Assembly: GCF_047324175.1 (NCBI RefSeq)
Contig: NZ_CP178732.1
Span: 3,720,001-3,784,000 of the forward strand
Reading direction: 5' to 3'
From: Acerihabitans sp015654925
GTDB lineage: Bacteria > Pseudomonadota > Gammaproteobacteria > Enterobacterales > Enterobacteriaceae
DNA length: 64,000 bases
Shown piece after piece: positions 1 to 8,958 of the stretch. Each line of letters opens with the position of its first letter. Position 1 is the stretch's first letter. The notes under the pieces were generated by a model that saw only the letters and a program-made list of their open reading frames with translations, made no database searches and was not told the DNA's origin. The translations under genes and the position numbers were made by a program.

Positions 1-776
1 GGCCGCTTGAACCACGGCGCCAAAAAAGTTTTCAGCCGGCCGCTCGCCGGCCGGCGAAACAGGCTCTCCGGCGCCCCGCTTTCCACAATCGATCCCCCGG
101 CCATAAAAATCACCCGGGTGGAAATGGCGGCGGCAAAGCACATTTCATGGGTCGCCATCACCATGGTCATTCCCTGCCGGGCCAGCGCGTTAATCACGTC
201 CAGCACCTCTTCCACCCGCTCGGGGTCCAGGGCGGAGGTGGGTTCGTCAAGCAGCAAAAGTTCCGGTTCCAGCGCCAGGGCGCGCGCAATGGCCACCCGT
301 TGCTGCTGGCCGCCGGACAGCCGGCTGGGCCAGGCGGCGGCCCGGTCCGCCATGCCCACCTGCGCCAGGGCGGCGGCGGCGCGGCGCCTGGCCTCGTGAC
401 GGGGCAGCCGTTTCCCCAGGATCAGCGGCGCGGCGACATTTTCCAGCACCGATAGATGCGGCCAGAGGTTGAACTGCTGGAACACCATGGCCAGGGGGCG
501 GCGCACCTCGGCGATATGCGCGGCGCGATCCCGGTCCCGCGGCTGCCGGCCCTGGCCGCGGTAGCCCAGCAGCCGCCCTTTAATCAGCACCTCCCCTTCG
601 TCGTAGGCATCAAGGAAAGTCATGCAGCGCAGGACGGTGGTTTTGCCCGACCCCGACGGGCCGATCAGGGTAACCCTCTCGCCGACGCGCACCGCCAGAT
701 CCAGGCGGTTCAGCACGCGCTGGCCGCCAAACGACTTGCCGACCCCGCGCAACTCGATAATGGGTTGCCCGGTCAT
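1..776 (-). CDS. Polar amino-acid-type ABC transporter, ATP-binding subunit (3' end cut by window edge)
   Basis: This is the energising ATPase of the importer whose permeases and binding protein lie just upstream on the same strand. The frame is open from the ATG at 776 to the window edge (258 residues visible). Visible motifs are Walker A GPSGSGKT at about residues 39-46, a Q-loop in VFQQFNLWPHLSV, the signature LSGGQQQRVAIARAL, Walker B ELLLLDEPTSALDPE and the switch histidine in MATHEM. The VFQQFNLWPHLSVLENV stretch is typical of the GlnQ/HisP family of polar amino-acid ATPases. It starts 2 bp after the stop of the adjacent permease, so the genes are one operon. Family ATPases are about 240-260 residues, so only a few residues should be missing. 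The substrate cannot be read from the sequence. Confidence 0.9.
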   Translation of the reverse strand, partial: MTGQPIIELRGVGKSFGGQRVLNRLDLAVRVGERVTLIGPSGSGKTTVLRCMTFLDAYDEGEVLIKGRLLGYRGQGRQPRDRDRAAHIAEVRRPLAMVFQQFNLWPHLSVLENVAAPLILGKRLPRHEARRRAAAALAQVGMADRAAAWPSRLSGGQQQRVAIARALALEPELLLLDEPTSALDPERVEEVLDVINALARQGMTMVMATHEMCFAAAISTRVIFMAGGSIVESGAPESLFRRPASGRLKTFLAPWFKR

Positions 777-777
777 A

Positions 778-1422
778 TTACTCTCCTCCCCGGAGGGAAC
801 GGCGGCCGATCCAGCCGATGCACAGGCTGACCCCCTGCGCCAACAGCCAGTAGCCCAGGATGAGCAGGCCATAGGGCACGATATAGCTATAGGTGTCGGC
901 GACGATTTGCCCGGCGGTCATGGTCAGTTCGGGGACGGTGATCACGCACGCCGCGGCGCTCTCTTTGATGGTCGCGATAATCTGGTTGCCCAGCAGCGGC
1001 AGGCTGAAACGCAATGCCTGCGGGGTTTGGATAAACCAGAAGCTTTGCCAGGGCGGGATGGCGTGGACCAGGGCGGCCTCCAGCTGCCCGCGGCCGATGC
1101 TGTGCCAGGCGGCGCGGAATATTTCGCCGAAATAGGCGGCGCTGTAGAGCGCCAGGGACAAGATGGCGGCCTGCACCGCGCCGAGCATCACCCCCAGCGC
1201 GGGCAGGCCGAAATAAATCACCGCCAGCTGCGCCAGAAAAGGGGTGCCGCGAATCGCCCACACATAACACCGCCAGGATCGGCGCAGCAGCCGGTTGCGG
1301 CCGCATACGGCCTGCAGAACAAACCCCGCGAGCGCGCCGGCCCCTGCCGCGCACAGGCTGATACCGAGCGTGACGCCCATGGCGCGGGCAAAATCGGGCA
1401 GATACAGCGCCATATCGTTCAC
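778..1422 (-). CDS. Polar amino-acid-type ABC transporter permease
   Basis: Inner-membrane permease of 214 residues of the HisM/GlnP type. Several hydrophobic helices are visible, and the EAA loop reads EAALVHAIPPWQSFWFIQTPQALR, the contact site for the ATPase. The start is a GTG at 1422 that overlaps the stop of the preceding permease by four bases (GTGA), a classic translational coupling, so I prefer it to the internal ATG three codons later. It forms a heterodimer with the permease encoded upstream. Substrate unknown. Confidence 0.87.
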   Translation of the reverse strand: MNDMALYLPDFARAMGVTLGISLCAAGAGALAGFVLQAVCGRNRLLRRSWRCYVWAIRGTPFLAQLAVIYFGLPALGVMLGAVQAAILSLALYSAAYFGEIFRAAWHSIGRGQLEAALVHAIPPWQSFWFIQTPQALRFSLPLLGNQIIATIKESAAACVITVPELTMTAGQIVADTYSYIVPYGLLILGYWLLAQGVSLCIGWIGRRSLRGGE

Positions 1423-2078
1423 GATGCGTCCTGGCGCCAGCGCCGTTCAATATAACGCCCCAGCAGGGACAACAGGCTGGTCAACGCCAGATAGGCCAGG
1501 GCGGTGGCGCCATACGCCGCCAGCGGGCGGCAGGTGGCGGCGGCCATTTGCTGGCCTACCCGCATTACATCGGTGATGGCGATCACCGATACCACCGCCG
1601 AGGCCTTGACCACGTCGATCAGCTCGCTGACCAGCGACGGCAGGACCAGCCTGAGCACCTGCGGAATCTGGATATGCCAGAGCATGCGGCGCGGGCTGAT
1701 ACCGCTGACGACGGCGGCCTCCATTTGACCTGGGGGGATCGCCATGAAACCGCTGCGCAGGATTTGCGCCTGGTAGGCGGCGGTATTGAGGGTCAGCGCC
1801 AGCGCGGCGGCGATATGGCCGTTGAGGTCCAGCCCTAATTCACCGGGCGCATAGAAGCACAGCAGTACCTGGGCCAGCACCGGGGTACCGCGGAACAGGC
1901 TGATATAGGCCCCCGCGGCCCGGCGGCAGGGCGGCCAGCGGCTCGCCTGCAACCGGTAAACGGCCACCCCGACCCCAAAACCGGCGGCGATGGCCGCCGC
2001 GCACAGGGCGGCGGTGGTCATGGCCCCGTAGGCCAGCATGGGAAGCCAGGAGATCGGCAGCGGGATAAAATCGCGCAT
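1419..2078 (-). CDS. Polar amino-acid-type ABC transporter permease
   Basis: Second membrane subunit of the importer (219 residues from the chosen start). The protein begins MRDFIPLPISWLPMLAYG, followed by hydrophobic segments and the EAA-loop motif GQMEAAVVSGISPRRMLWHIQIPQ. The frame is open further upstream, but the ATG at 2078 has a GGGG ribosome-binding stretch five bases away and lies 11 bp after the binding-protein stop, so I take it as the start. It couples to the next permease by a GTGA overlap. Confidence 0.85.
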   Translation of the reverse strand: MRDFIPLPISWLPMLAYGAMTTAALCAAAIAAGFGVGVAVYRLQASRWPPCRRAAGAYISLFRGTPVLAQVLLCFYAPGELGLDLNGHIAAALALTLNTAAYQAQILRSGFMAIPPGQMEAAVVSGISPRRMLWHIQIPQVLRLVLPSLVSELIDVVKASAVVSVIAITDVMRVGQQMAAATCRPLAAYGATALAYLALTSLLSLLGRYIERRWRQDAS

Positions 2079-2089
2079 CGCTACCCCGT

Positions 2090-2947
2090 CTACAGGCCAG
2101 GGAGCGGCATGGCGTCGGCCGGCACGGCCATCTCGAAGCCAAACCATTTGCGCTGCAACCTGGCCATGGTGCCGTCGCGGTTGGCCTCGGCCAGGCCGTC
2201 GTTGAACAGCTCCACCAGGCTGGCGCTGTCCGCGTCCTTGCGCCCCATCCAGCCATAATAGCCGGTCGGGCCGAGCATCGGTTCAAGAACGGCGAACATG
2301 CCGGGCCGGCTGCTCATGACCGGTCCGAGATTGGAGAGGGACTGCGCGACGCCGTCCAGGCGCCGGTTGGCCAAATCCGCATAGGCTTCTTCAAAGCTGA
2401 TATACTGTTTGACGGCTTTCAGGCCGGGTTTGCCGCTGGCGATTAGCCGCTGGTCGAAGTTCTGTAATATCCGCAACTGGCCCGATCCCGCCTGGGAGCC
2501 GATCGTTTTCCCGCTTAGGTCGTCCAGGGCCGCCAGGGAAGGATCATCCCGGCGTTTAAGCAGCGCCACGGTGGATTCGGCCACCGGCACGGTAATCGCG
2601 AAGCGCGCCATGCGCGGCTTGTTCACCGCGATCGCCGTCGCCGCGAAGTCGAATTTTTTGGCGTCCAGCCCCGGCAGCAGCCCCTGAAACGGTATATCGA
2701 GCTGTTTAACCCGTACGTCCGGCAGATGTTTCTCCATGACATAATTCAGCAGATCCACGTCATAACCGACGATTTTCCCGTCCCTGACAAACTCGAACGG
2801 CGCAAAGCGCGCTTCCGTCGCGATGGTCATGGTTTTGCCCGTTTTGATCCGCGCGAGCAGATCCGCATTCTGGGCCCGCGCGGCCGGGATGGCGGCGAAC
2901 CCCATAACCGCCCAACAAAAGCAAAGAGTCTGTATGCGAAATTTCAT
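2090..2947 (-). CDS. Periplasmic amino-acid-type substrate-binding protein
   Basis: Family 3 extracellular solute-binding protein (285 residues), first gene of the operon. A Sec signal peptide is clear: positive MKFRIQ, a hydrophobic core, then AARA before QNADLLARIK. The mature part carries the family signature ATEARFAPFEF, then GYDVDLLNYV and FDFAATAIAVNKPRMARFAITVP. The ATG at 2947 is chosen because it opens the signal peptide and has GGAG five bases upstream. The frame runs 25 codons further upstream without a good site. The ligand is probably a polar or charged amino acid or a related compound; no closer assignment is possible. Confidence 0.87.
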   Translation of the reverse strand: MKFRIQTLCFCWAVMGFAAIPAARAQNADLLARIKTGKTMTIATEARFAPFEFVRDGKIVGYDVDLLNYVMEKHLPDVRVKQLDIPFQGLLPGLDAKKFDFAATAIAVNKPRMARFAITVPVAESTVALLKRRDDPSLAALDDLSGKTIGSQAGSGQLRILQNFDQRLIASGKPGLKAVKQYISFEEAYADLANRRLDGVAQSLSNLGPVMSSRPGMFAVLEPMLGPTGYYGWMGRKDADSASLVELFNDGLAEANRDGTMARLQRKWFGFEMAVPADAMPLPGL

Positions 2948-3319
2948 AACCGCTCCGATTAACGTTGCCGCGCCGGCCACATCGGCGGACCTGGTCAGCA
3001 ATATTAACCCGCTGTATTTCAACGGTTAATTAATTGAACGCCGAAAACCCCGCCGCGCGGCCAAGACGCCCGGTTTCAGGGGGGTTTACGGAAAATGCGC
3101 GATAACCGCGGCGGCGGGAGAATGCATCGGGTTGTGGAATGGTTTAACAGCAGCTACACTTTTTTAGTCTTTTTGCAACTAATGTTAGGCATTTGCATCT
3201 GTTCATTTTATTATCGACACCGTGCCAGCACCTCGTCTCGCAGCTAAGACTGTCGGATATTTTTCAACCTGATTGAACGTTAAACCAATCGATCGTAATT
3301 ATATAGCCTGCTGATTTCC
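2948..3319. promoter_or_regulatory. Divergent promoter region between the amino-acid ABC operon and sotB
   Basis: 372 bp without a credible gene. The half nearer sotB is AT-rich and contains promoter-like stretches (for example TTGCAACTAATGTT around 3173), while the half nearer the ABC operon is GC-rich. No specific operator could be identified. Confidence 0.4.
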
Positions 3320-4501
3320 ATGGATAATGTAGAAGTTTCCCGCTCGACCGCCTGGATGAGGGTCATTACCCTCGCTTTTGCCGCGTTTATCTTTAATACC
3401 TCCGAATTCGTCCCCGTCGGCCTGCTGACCGATATCGGCGAGAGTTTTTCGATGGCGACCGCCCAGGTCGGCCTGATGCTGACCATCTACGCCTGGATCG
3501 TGGCGCTGATGTCGCTGCCGTTCATGCTGCTGACCAGCAACGTTGAGCGGCGCGGGTTGCTGGTCAGTATTTTTATCCTGTTTATCGCCAGCCATATTCT
3601 GTCTTTCGTGGCCTGGAATTTCTGGGTGCTGGTTTTGTCGCGGATCGGCATCGCCATGGCCCACGCCATTTTCTGGTCGATTACCGCGTCCCTGGCGATC
3701 CGCGTGGCGCCCATGGGCAAAAAAACCCAGGCGCTCAGCATGCTGGCCACCGGCACCGCCCTGGCCATGGTGCTGGGATTGCCGCTGGGGCGGATTATCG
3801 GCCAGCTCTTGGGATGGCGGGTCACCTTCCTGATAATCGGCATCTTCGCCCTGGGTACGCTGATTTTCATCATGCGCCTGCTGCCCCGGCTGCCCAGCGA
3901 ACATTCGGGTTCGCTGAAAAGCGTGCCGTTATTGCTCAAGCGCCCGGCGCTGGTGTCGCTCTATCTGCTGGCGGTGCTGATCGTGACGTCCCACTACAGC
4001 GTCTATAGCTATATCGAACCCTTTATCCGCAGCGCCGCGGCGATGGGGGATGATTACACCACCTTTTTACTGCTGGTGTTCGGCGGTTCCGGCATTATCG
4101 GCAGCGTGATATTCGGCATGTGCAGCAATAAATACCCCACCACGCTGCTGATAGCGTCCATTGTTTGCGTGGCGCTCTGCCTGCTGGTATTGCAGCTGGC
4201 GGCCGGCAGCAAACTGAGTTTTGCCCTGCTCAGCATTATCTGGGGCATGGCCTTTATGGCCATCGGCCTGAGCATGCAGGTGAAAGTCCTGTCCCTGGCG
4301 CCGGACGCCACGGACGTGGCCATGTCGCTGTTTTCGGGCATTTTCAATCTGGGCATCGGCGCCGGCGCGCTGCTGGGCAACCAATTTATCCTGCGTGCCG
4401 ATATCGGCTATATCGGTTATATGGGCGCCGTGCTGGGCGCCCTCTCCCTGGGCTGGTGTCTGTTTATCTTCCGGCGCTACCAGCAACTGCGCCGCGAGTA
4501 A
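3320..4501 (+). CDS. sotB: Sugar efflux transporter, MFS family
   Basis: Twelve-helix inner-membrane exporter (393 residues; the E. coli SotB/YdeA protein is 396). The protein follows E. coli SotB almost throughout: AAFIFNTSEFVPVGLL at the first helix, LTIYAWIVALMSLPFML, HAIFWSITASLAIR, ATGTALAMVLGLPLGR, LPSEHSGSLKS in the central loop and APDATDVAMSLFSGIFN near the end. The family exports sugars such as arabinose, lactose and IPTG, and probably protects against sugar stress. The ATG has no clear Shine-Dalgarno sequence. It is a single-gene unit divergent from the ABC operon. Confidence 0.92.
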   Translation: MDNVEVSRSTAWMRVITLAFAAFIFNTSEFVPVGLLTDIGESFSMATAQVGLMLTIYAWIVALMSLPFMLLTSNVERRGLLVSIFILFIASHILSFVAWNFWVLVLSRIGIAMAHAIFWSITASLAIRVAPMGKKTQALSMLATGTALAMVLGLPLGRIIGQLLGWRVTFLIIGIFALGTLIFIMRLLPRLPSEHSGSLKSVPLLLKRPALVSLYLLAVLIVTSHYSVYSYIEPFIRSAAAMGDDYTTFLLLVFGGSGIIGSVIFGMCSNKYPTTLLIASIVCVALCLLVLQLAAGSKLSFALLSIIWGMAFMAIGLSMQVKVLSLAPDATDVAMSLFSGIFNLGIGAGALLGNQFILRADIGYIGYMGAVLGALSLGWCLFIFRRYQQLRRE

Positions 4502-4731
4502 TCCCCGCGCGGGCGGCTCCCCAGCCAGGCTCCCCGCGCGTCGGCCGATAGCAAAAAATCGTCAAGCCCGGCAGAGTGTGATGGGCTTCTCGTTTCGACG
4601 CAGCGTATTTTGTTAATTCTAAGCGCGGCAGCGGCGCGCAGTCGCCCTTTGCCATGGACGTGATTTGGCCATGGGACCGGCGGCGCGGCGACCGGAACAG
4701 ACGTATTGGCAGCAGGGCGTGAGCGGGTATC

Positions 4732-5646
4732 ATGAGCATTTTTGTGTCGAAAAAGCTGGTTAACTTTATCGTATTGGCCCAAACCAATAATATCGCCAAA
4801 GCCGCCGAAAAATTACATATGACCGCCTCCCCGTTTGGCAAAAGCATCGCCGCGCTGGAGGAGATGGTGGGGTACGAACTGTTCGCGCGCACCGACAACA
4901 GCATCAGCCTCAATAAAGCCGGCCAGGAGCTCTACCAGATGCTGTATCCCATCTACCAGCGGCTGGCGGGTATTGATACGGATATCATGCTGGCGGTCAA
5001 CCATCACCAGAAAAACTGCGTTATCGGTATCGATACCGCCTACCCCACCATGATTTTCGATCAGCTGATAAGCTTTGGCGACAAGTTTGACGGTTTTACC
5101 ACCAAACCTTTTGACTTCAACGAGAACGACCTGGTGTCCGGCCTGCTCGATCATGACGTGGATATGATTATTTCGCCCCAGCAGACGTCCACCCGCATCG
5201 CGGAAATCTCCAGTATGCTGATTACCGCGCTGCCGCCGCTGCGCCTGGGTTTCCTGGTATCGCGCATCCATGATAATGTGCCGGCCAGCGAGCTGTTGCA
5301 CACCCTTCCCTGGCTGCAAATGCGCTTCCAGCACCGGGCCAATTTCGAATCCCTTATCGACTCCCACTTTCGTTATGCCGGCATTACGCCGACCATTATT
5401 TACCGTCCCTACAGCTTCCTGGCTAAAATCAGCGCCGTCAGCCGCGGGCAATTCCTGACGGTGGTGCCCCATTTCGCCTACCGGTTCGTGAATCCGGCCA
5501 GCCTGAAATATTTCGACGCCCCCAACCAGCCCATGTATATGCCGGAATACCTCTATTCGCTGAAAAACTGCAAAATGATCGGCCGGCTGGTGGAGGCCAT
5601 CGAACATGACCGTAACGGCACCGCCGCCGGGCCGGACGCCTTATAA
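4732..5646 (+). CDS. ygfI: LysR-family regulator next to the methylmalonyl-CoA operon (YgfI-like)
   Basis: 304 residues with an N-terminal winged helix-turn-helix (about residues 1-60: KLVNFIVLAQTNNIAKAAEKLHMTASPFGKSIAALEEMVGYELF) and a C-terminal LysR effector-binding domain. It lies tail-to-tail with scpC and their ends overlap by 6 bp. E. coli has a LysR gene, ygfI, in the same convergent position beside scpABC, so the symbol rests on homology class plus synteny. Whether it controls the scp genes is not shown by the sequence. The Shine-Dalgarno sequence is weak (GAGCGGG). Confidence 0.8.
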   Translation: MSIFVSKKLVNFIVLAQTNNIAKAAEKLHMTASPFGKSIAALEEMVGYELFARTDNSISLNKAGQELYQMLYPIYQRLAGIDTDIMLAVNHHQKNCVIGIDTAYPTMIFDQLISFGDKFDGFTTKPFDFNENDLVSGLLDHDVDMIISPQQTSTRIAEISSMLITALPPLRLGFLVSRIHDNVPASELLHTLPWLQMRFQHRANFESLIDSHFRYAGITPTIIYRPYSFLAKISAVSRGQFLTVVPHFAYRFVNPASLKYFDAPNQPMYMPEYLYSLKNCKMIGRLVEAIEHDRNGTAAGPDAL

Positions 5647-7122
5647 CGCCAACATGCTGCCGTGTTCGAGCAGGTTTTGATGCAGGTCGAAGGCATGGGC
5701 CAGATCGTGATGGATATGGCCGCTTTTGCCCCGGGCCAGATACTGGTAGAGATACTCCTGGTACATCGGGTGCGCGCAGTTTTTAATTATGGTTTCCGCC
5801 CGCTGGAGCGGCGACAATCCGCGCAGGTCGGCCACGCCGTTTTCGGTGATAATCACCTTGACGCTGTGTTCGCTGTGGTCCACATGGGAACACATGGGCA
5901 CAATGGTGGAAATTTTGCCGCCGCGGGCAATGGACGGCGCCATAAAGATCGACAGATACGCGTTGCGTTCAAAATCCCCGCTGCCGCCGATGCCGTTCAT
6001 TAAATTGACCCCGGCCACGTGGGTGGAGTTGGCGTGGCCGTAGATATCGAACTCCAGGCCGACGTTGAGGGCTATCACGCCCAGCCGGCGAATAATTTCC
6101 GGATTATTGGAGATCTCCTGCGGCCGGAGCACGATGCGTTCGCTGAAAAAATCCATGTTGCCGTAAATATGTTGCAGCATGTCCGGCGGCACGGTCAGGC
6201 TGGACGCGCTGGCGCCGAGGATTTTACCCTGTTCAAGCAGGTCGATGACCGAGGACTGCAATACTTCCGAATACATCATAAACGGCGGGATTTCGGGGTT
6301 TTTCCCCAAGGCCTTGAGCACCGCGTTATTAATATTGCCCACCCCGCTTTGCAGGGGCAAAAAACCCGCCGGAATGCGCTGGGCGTGCAGCTCCGCCAGC
6401 AAAAACCGCTCCACGTTGCTGGCTATCGCCGTGCACAGCGGGTTTTCGACGCCGAACTCGGTAATTTGATCCGGCAGGTGGGTGTGCACCACCGCGACGA
6501 TTTTCCGCGGGTCGATTTGCACAAAGTTTTCGCCGACCCGATCCAGGGTATGGAACACCGGCACCATGGTGCGCAGCGGCGGCGCGCCGAGGGAAACAAT
6601 ATCGCTCATCTCCCTGATGCGCGGGGAGTGGTAATCGTTTAATTCAATAATCACCCGCTGCGCCCGCTGCAAATAAACCGGCGCGTTGCCGATGCCGCTG
6701 GTCAGGTAAATCCGTCCTTCGGGGGTCACCGCCGACGCCTCGATGACGGCGATATCGATGGGGCCGAAAAAGCCGTAATTGACCATTTGCGCCACTTCGC
6801 TCAAGTGCAAATCAACGAAATTGACTTCGCCCTGATTGATCTTATCGCGCAGCACCGGCGCGGTCTGGTAAGGCGCGCGCCATTCAATGGCGTCGGCCTC
6901 GGCCAGCTGATTGTCCGCCAGCGCGCCGATGGACGCGCCGGTCAGCAATTTTATCTTGAAGGGCTGCTCCCGCCGGTGCAGGTCGGTGGCCCGCCGTGCC
7001 AGCGCCTCGGGCAGCGCCTTGGGCGCTCCGGCGGGAGTAAAGCCGCTGAACGCCACCATATTGCCGTGGGAAATCAATTGCGCGGCTTCGTCCGCCGTCA
7101 TTACCGTATAATCCTGATTCAT
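5641..7122 (-). CDS. scpC: Propionyl-CoA:succinate CoA-transferase
   Basis: Last gene of the succinate-to-propionate operon. It transfers CoA from propionyl-CoA to succinate, so the cycle needs no ATP for succinate activation. The protein has 493 residues (E. coli ScpC/YgfH about 492) and belongs to the acetyl-CoA hydrolase/transferase family. Conserved blocks include the N-terminal AFSGFTPAGAPKALPEALA and the glycine-rich NGIGGSGDFERNAYLSIFM in the C-terminal half, plus ITENGVADLRGLSP near the end. It starts 33 bp after the scpB stop. Its 3' end overlaps the convergent LysR gene by 6 bp. Confidence 0.95.
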   Translation of the reverse strand: MNQDYTVMTADEAAQLISHGNMVAFSGFTPAGAPKALPEALARRATDLHRREQPFKIKLLTGASIGALADNQLAEADAIEWRAPYQTAPVLRDKINQGEVNFVDLHLSEVAQMVNYGFFGPIDIAVIEASAVTPEGRIYLTSGIGNAPVYLQRAQRVIIELNDYHSPRIREMSDIVSLGAPPLRTMVPVFHTLDRVGENFVQIDPRKIVAVVHTHLPDQITEFGVENPLCTAIASNVERFLLAELHAQRIPAGFLPLQSGVGNINNAVLKALGKNPEIPPFMMYSEVLQSSVIDLLEQGKILGASASSLTVPPDMLQHIYGNMDFFSERIVLRPQEISNNPEIIRRLGVIALNVGLEFDIYGHANSTHVAGVNLMNGIGGSGDFERNAYLSIFMAPSIARGGKISTIVPMCSHVDHSEHSVKVIITENGVADLRGLSPLQRAETIIKNCAHPMYQEYLYQYLARGKSGHIHHDLAHAFDLHQNLLEHGSMLAL

Positions 7123-7155
7123 CTTGCACTCCCTTCGCCGGATCGCCGGGCTGCG

Positions 7156-7941
7156 TTAGTGGCCGAGAAAATTGGCTTTGCGTTTTTCCAGGAAAGCCGC
7201 CATCCCTTCCTGATAGTCCTGGCTGTCGTACACCACGCGCCGCAGGCCCTGGATGCGTTCGAACTCGTCGGAATTCAGCGTGTGCGCTTCGCCCAGCACC
7301 CGCAGTTCCTCTTTGATCACCGCCACCGCCAGCGGCGCCTTTTCAGCGATGGTGCAGGCCATCTTCATGGTGAAAGCTTCCAGCTCCTGCGGATCGACGA
7401 TATGGTTGAGTATGCCGACGTTAAGCGCCCGCTGGGCGCTAATCGGCGCGGCGGTGAAAATCAGTTCCTTGACGATATGGAAGCCGGCGTCGCGGATCAG
7501 GTTGTGGATACCCACCAGGTTATAGGGCACCCCCAGATTGACCGGGGTCATGGAGAAGGTGGAAAGGTTGCTGGAGATAATAATGTCCGAACTCATGATC
7601 AGTTCAAACGCGCCGCCCCAGACGCTGCCCTCCACCATGGAGATAATCGGCTTGGGGAATTTCTGGATGGCGCGGGTAATCTGGCGCAGCGGATCGTCAT
7701 AAGCCAGCGGATCGCGCCGGGTTTTCGGCAATTCATGAATATCATGCCCGGCGGAAAAAACCTTGGCCCCTTTTTGCGCGCGCAGAATCACGCAGCGGAT
7801 ATCGATATTATTCAAATCTTCCAGCGCCTGGAGGATATCGCGGATAAAAACCGCGCTCAGCGCATTGAGCTTTTTGGCATAATTAAATTCAATGATACCC
7901 ACGCGGTTTTCTATCAGCACCTTAACAAATTCGTACGCCAT
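7156..7941 (-). CDS. scpB: Methylmalonyl-CoA decarboxylase
   Basis: Crotonase-fold enzyme that decarboxylates methylmalonyl-CoA to propionyl-CoA. 261 residues, the length of E. coli ScpB/YgfG. Oxyanion-hole regions are visible in FSAGHDIHELP and in EGSVWGGAFELIMSSDIIIS. It sits between argK and scpC in the same order as in E. coli, with short spacers (12 and 33 bp), so the three enzymes and the chaperone form one transcription unit. Confidence 0.95.
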   Translation of the reverse strand: MAYEFVKVLIENRVGIIEFNYAKKLNALSAVFIRDILQALEDLNNIDIRCVILRAQKGAKVFSAGHDIHELPKTRRDPLAYDDPLRQITRAIQKFPKPIISMVEGSVWGGAFELIMSSDIIISSNLSTFSMTPVNLGVPYNLVGIHNLIRDAGFHIVKELIFTAAPISAQRALNVGILNHIVDPQELEAFTMKMACTIAEKAPLAVAVIKEELRVLGEAHTLNSDEFERIQGLRRVVYDSQDYQEGMAAFLEKRKANFLGH

Positions 7942-7953
7942 AATTCATTTCCC

Positions 7954-8958
7954 TTAATGGTTTAACTTTTCGACGATAAATTGGGTGACGTTATTCACCC
8001 CGGCCCGCGGCGAGATGCGGTGGGTTTCCACCTGTTGCAGCGCTTGCCGGTATCGATCCTGGATATCATCGCGGGCAAACAGGGCCTGCAGGGTGTTTTC
8101 CTCTATTTGCTTGCGCATGGAATCCAGATGTTGTTGTTTACGCACCGCCGCCAGCCGATCGCCGCCCGCCATGTGCCGATAGAAGTCCCCGATGCCCTGC
8201 CAGATGGTATCGATACCCTGTTGATGCAGCGCGCTGCAGGTCAGCACCAGGGGCGCCCATTGCGGGTATTTTCGGCGCATGATATTGAGCGAGGACTGGT
8301 ACATCTGGCGGGTGAGCATTACCTGGGGGCGGTTATCGCCATCATCTTTATTGATCACGATAATATCGGCCATTTCCATAATGCCTTTTTTAATGCCCTG
8401 CAGCTCATCGCCGGCGCCGGCCAGCTGCAGCGACAAAAAGCAGTCCACCAAATGGGCGATATCCACTTCGGATTGGCCGACGCCCACCGTTTCCACGATC
8501 ACCACGTCATAACCCGCCGCCTCGCACAGCAACATCAGTTCGCGGGTACGGCGGCTGGTGCCCCCCAAATAACCCCCGGTGGGCACCGGGCGGATAAAGG
8601 CCCGCTCCGCCCGCGACAATAGCGACATGCGGGTTTTATCCCCCAGGATGCTGCCGCCGCTTAACGGACTGCTGGGGTCGATGGCAATCACCGCCACCTT
8701 CAGGCCCAGGGTCAGCAGATAGCTGCCCATGGCTTCCAGGAAGGTGCTTTTGCCGGCGCCCGGCACGCCGGTGATGCCCAATCGTTTCGCCCCGCCGGTG
8801 TGGGACATGATCCGATCCAGCAGGCGGGTCGCCGGCGCCTGGTGCGCCGGGTGGATGCTTTCAATCAGGGTCATCCCGCGCGCCAGCGCCACCCGATCGC
8901 CGGCCAGCAGGGGCGCCACCAGGCCGTCAACCTCGTCGGGGCTAATCATGGTAATCAC
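7954..8958 (-). CDS. argK: Methylmalonyl-CoA mutase GTPase chaperone (MeaB/ArgK family)
   Basis: G-protein chaperone that protects and reloads the B12-dependent mutase. 334 residues (E. coli YgfD/ArgK about 331). Walker A GVPGAGKST, DPSSPLSGG, VETVGVGQSEVDI and the base-recognition motif NKDD are all present. It overlaps the scpA 3' end by 17 bp, which fits tight coupling of mutase and chaperone. The old name ArgK (arginine/ornithine transport kinase) is misleading; the family role is mutase maintenance. Confidence 0.95.
   Translation of the reverse strand: MITMISPDEVDGLVAPLLAGDRVALARGMTLIESIHPAHQAPATRLLDRIMSHTGGAKRLGITGVPGAGKSTFLEAMGSYLLTLGLKVAVIAIDPSSPLSGGSILGDKTRMSLLSRAERAFIRPVPTGGYLGGTSRRTRELMLLCEAAGYDVVIVETVGVGQSEVDIAHLVDCFLSLQLAGAGDELQGIKKGIMEMADIIVINKDDGDNRPQVMLTRQMYQSSLNIMRRKYPQWAPLVLTCSALHQQGIDTIWQGIGDFYRHMAGGDRLAAVRKQQHLDSMRKQIEENTLQALFARDDIQDRYRQALQQVETHRISPRAGVNNVTQFIVEKLNH

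Noticed and set aside
6787..7965. Long open frame (392 codons) on the plus strand opposite scpB/scpC
   Set aside because: It lies wholly antisense to well-matched enzymes, is rich in His/Gly/Arg/Gln, and has no recognisable domain or ribosome-binding site; a GC-rich shadow.
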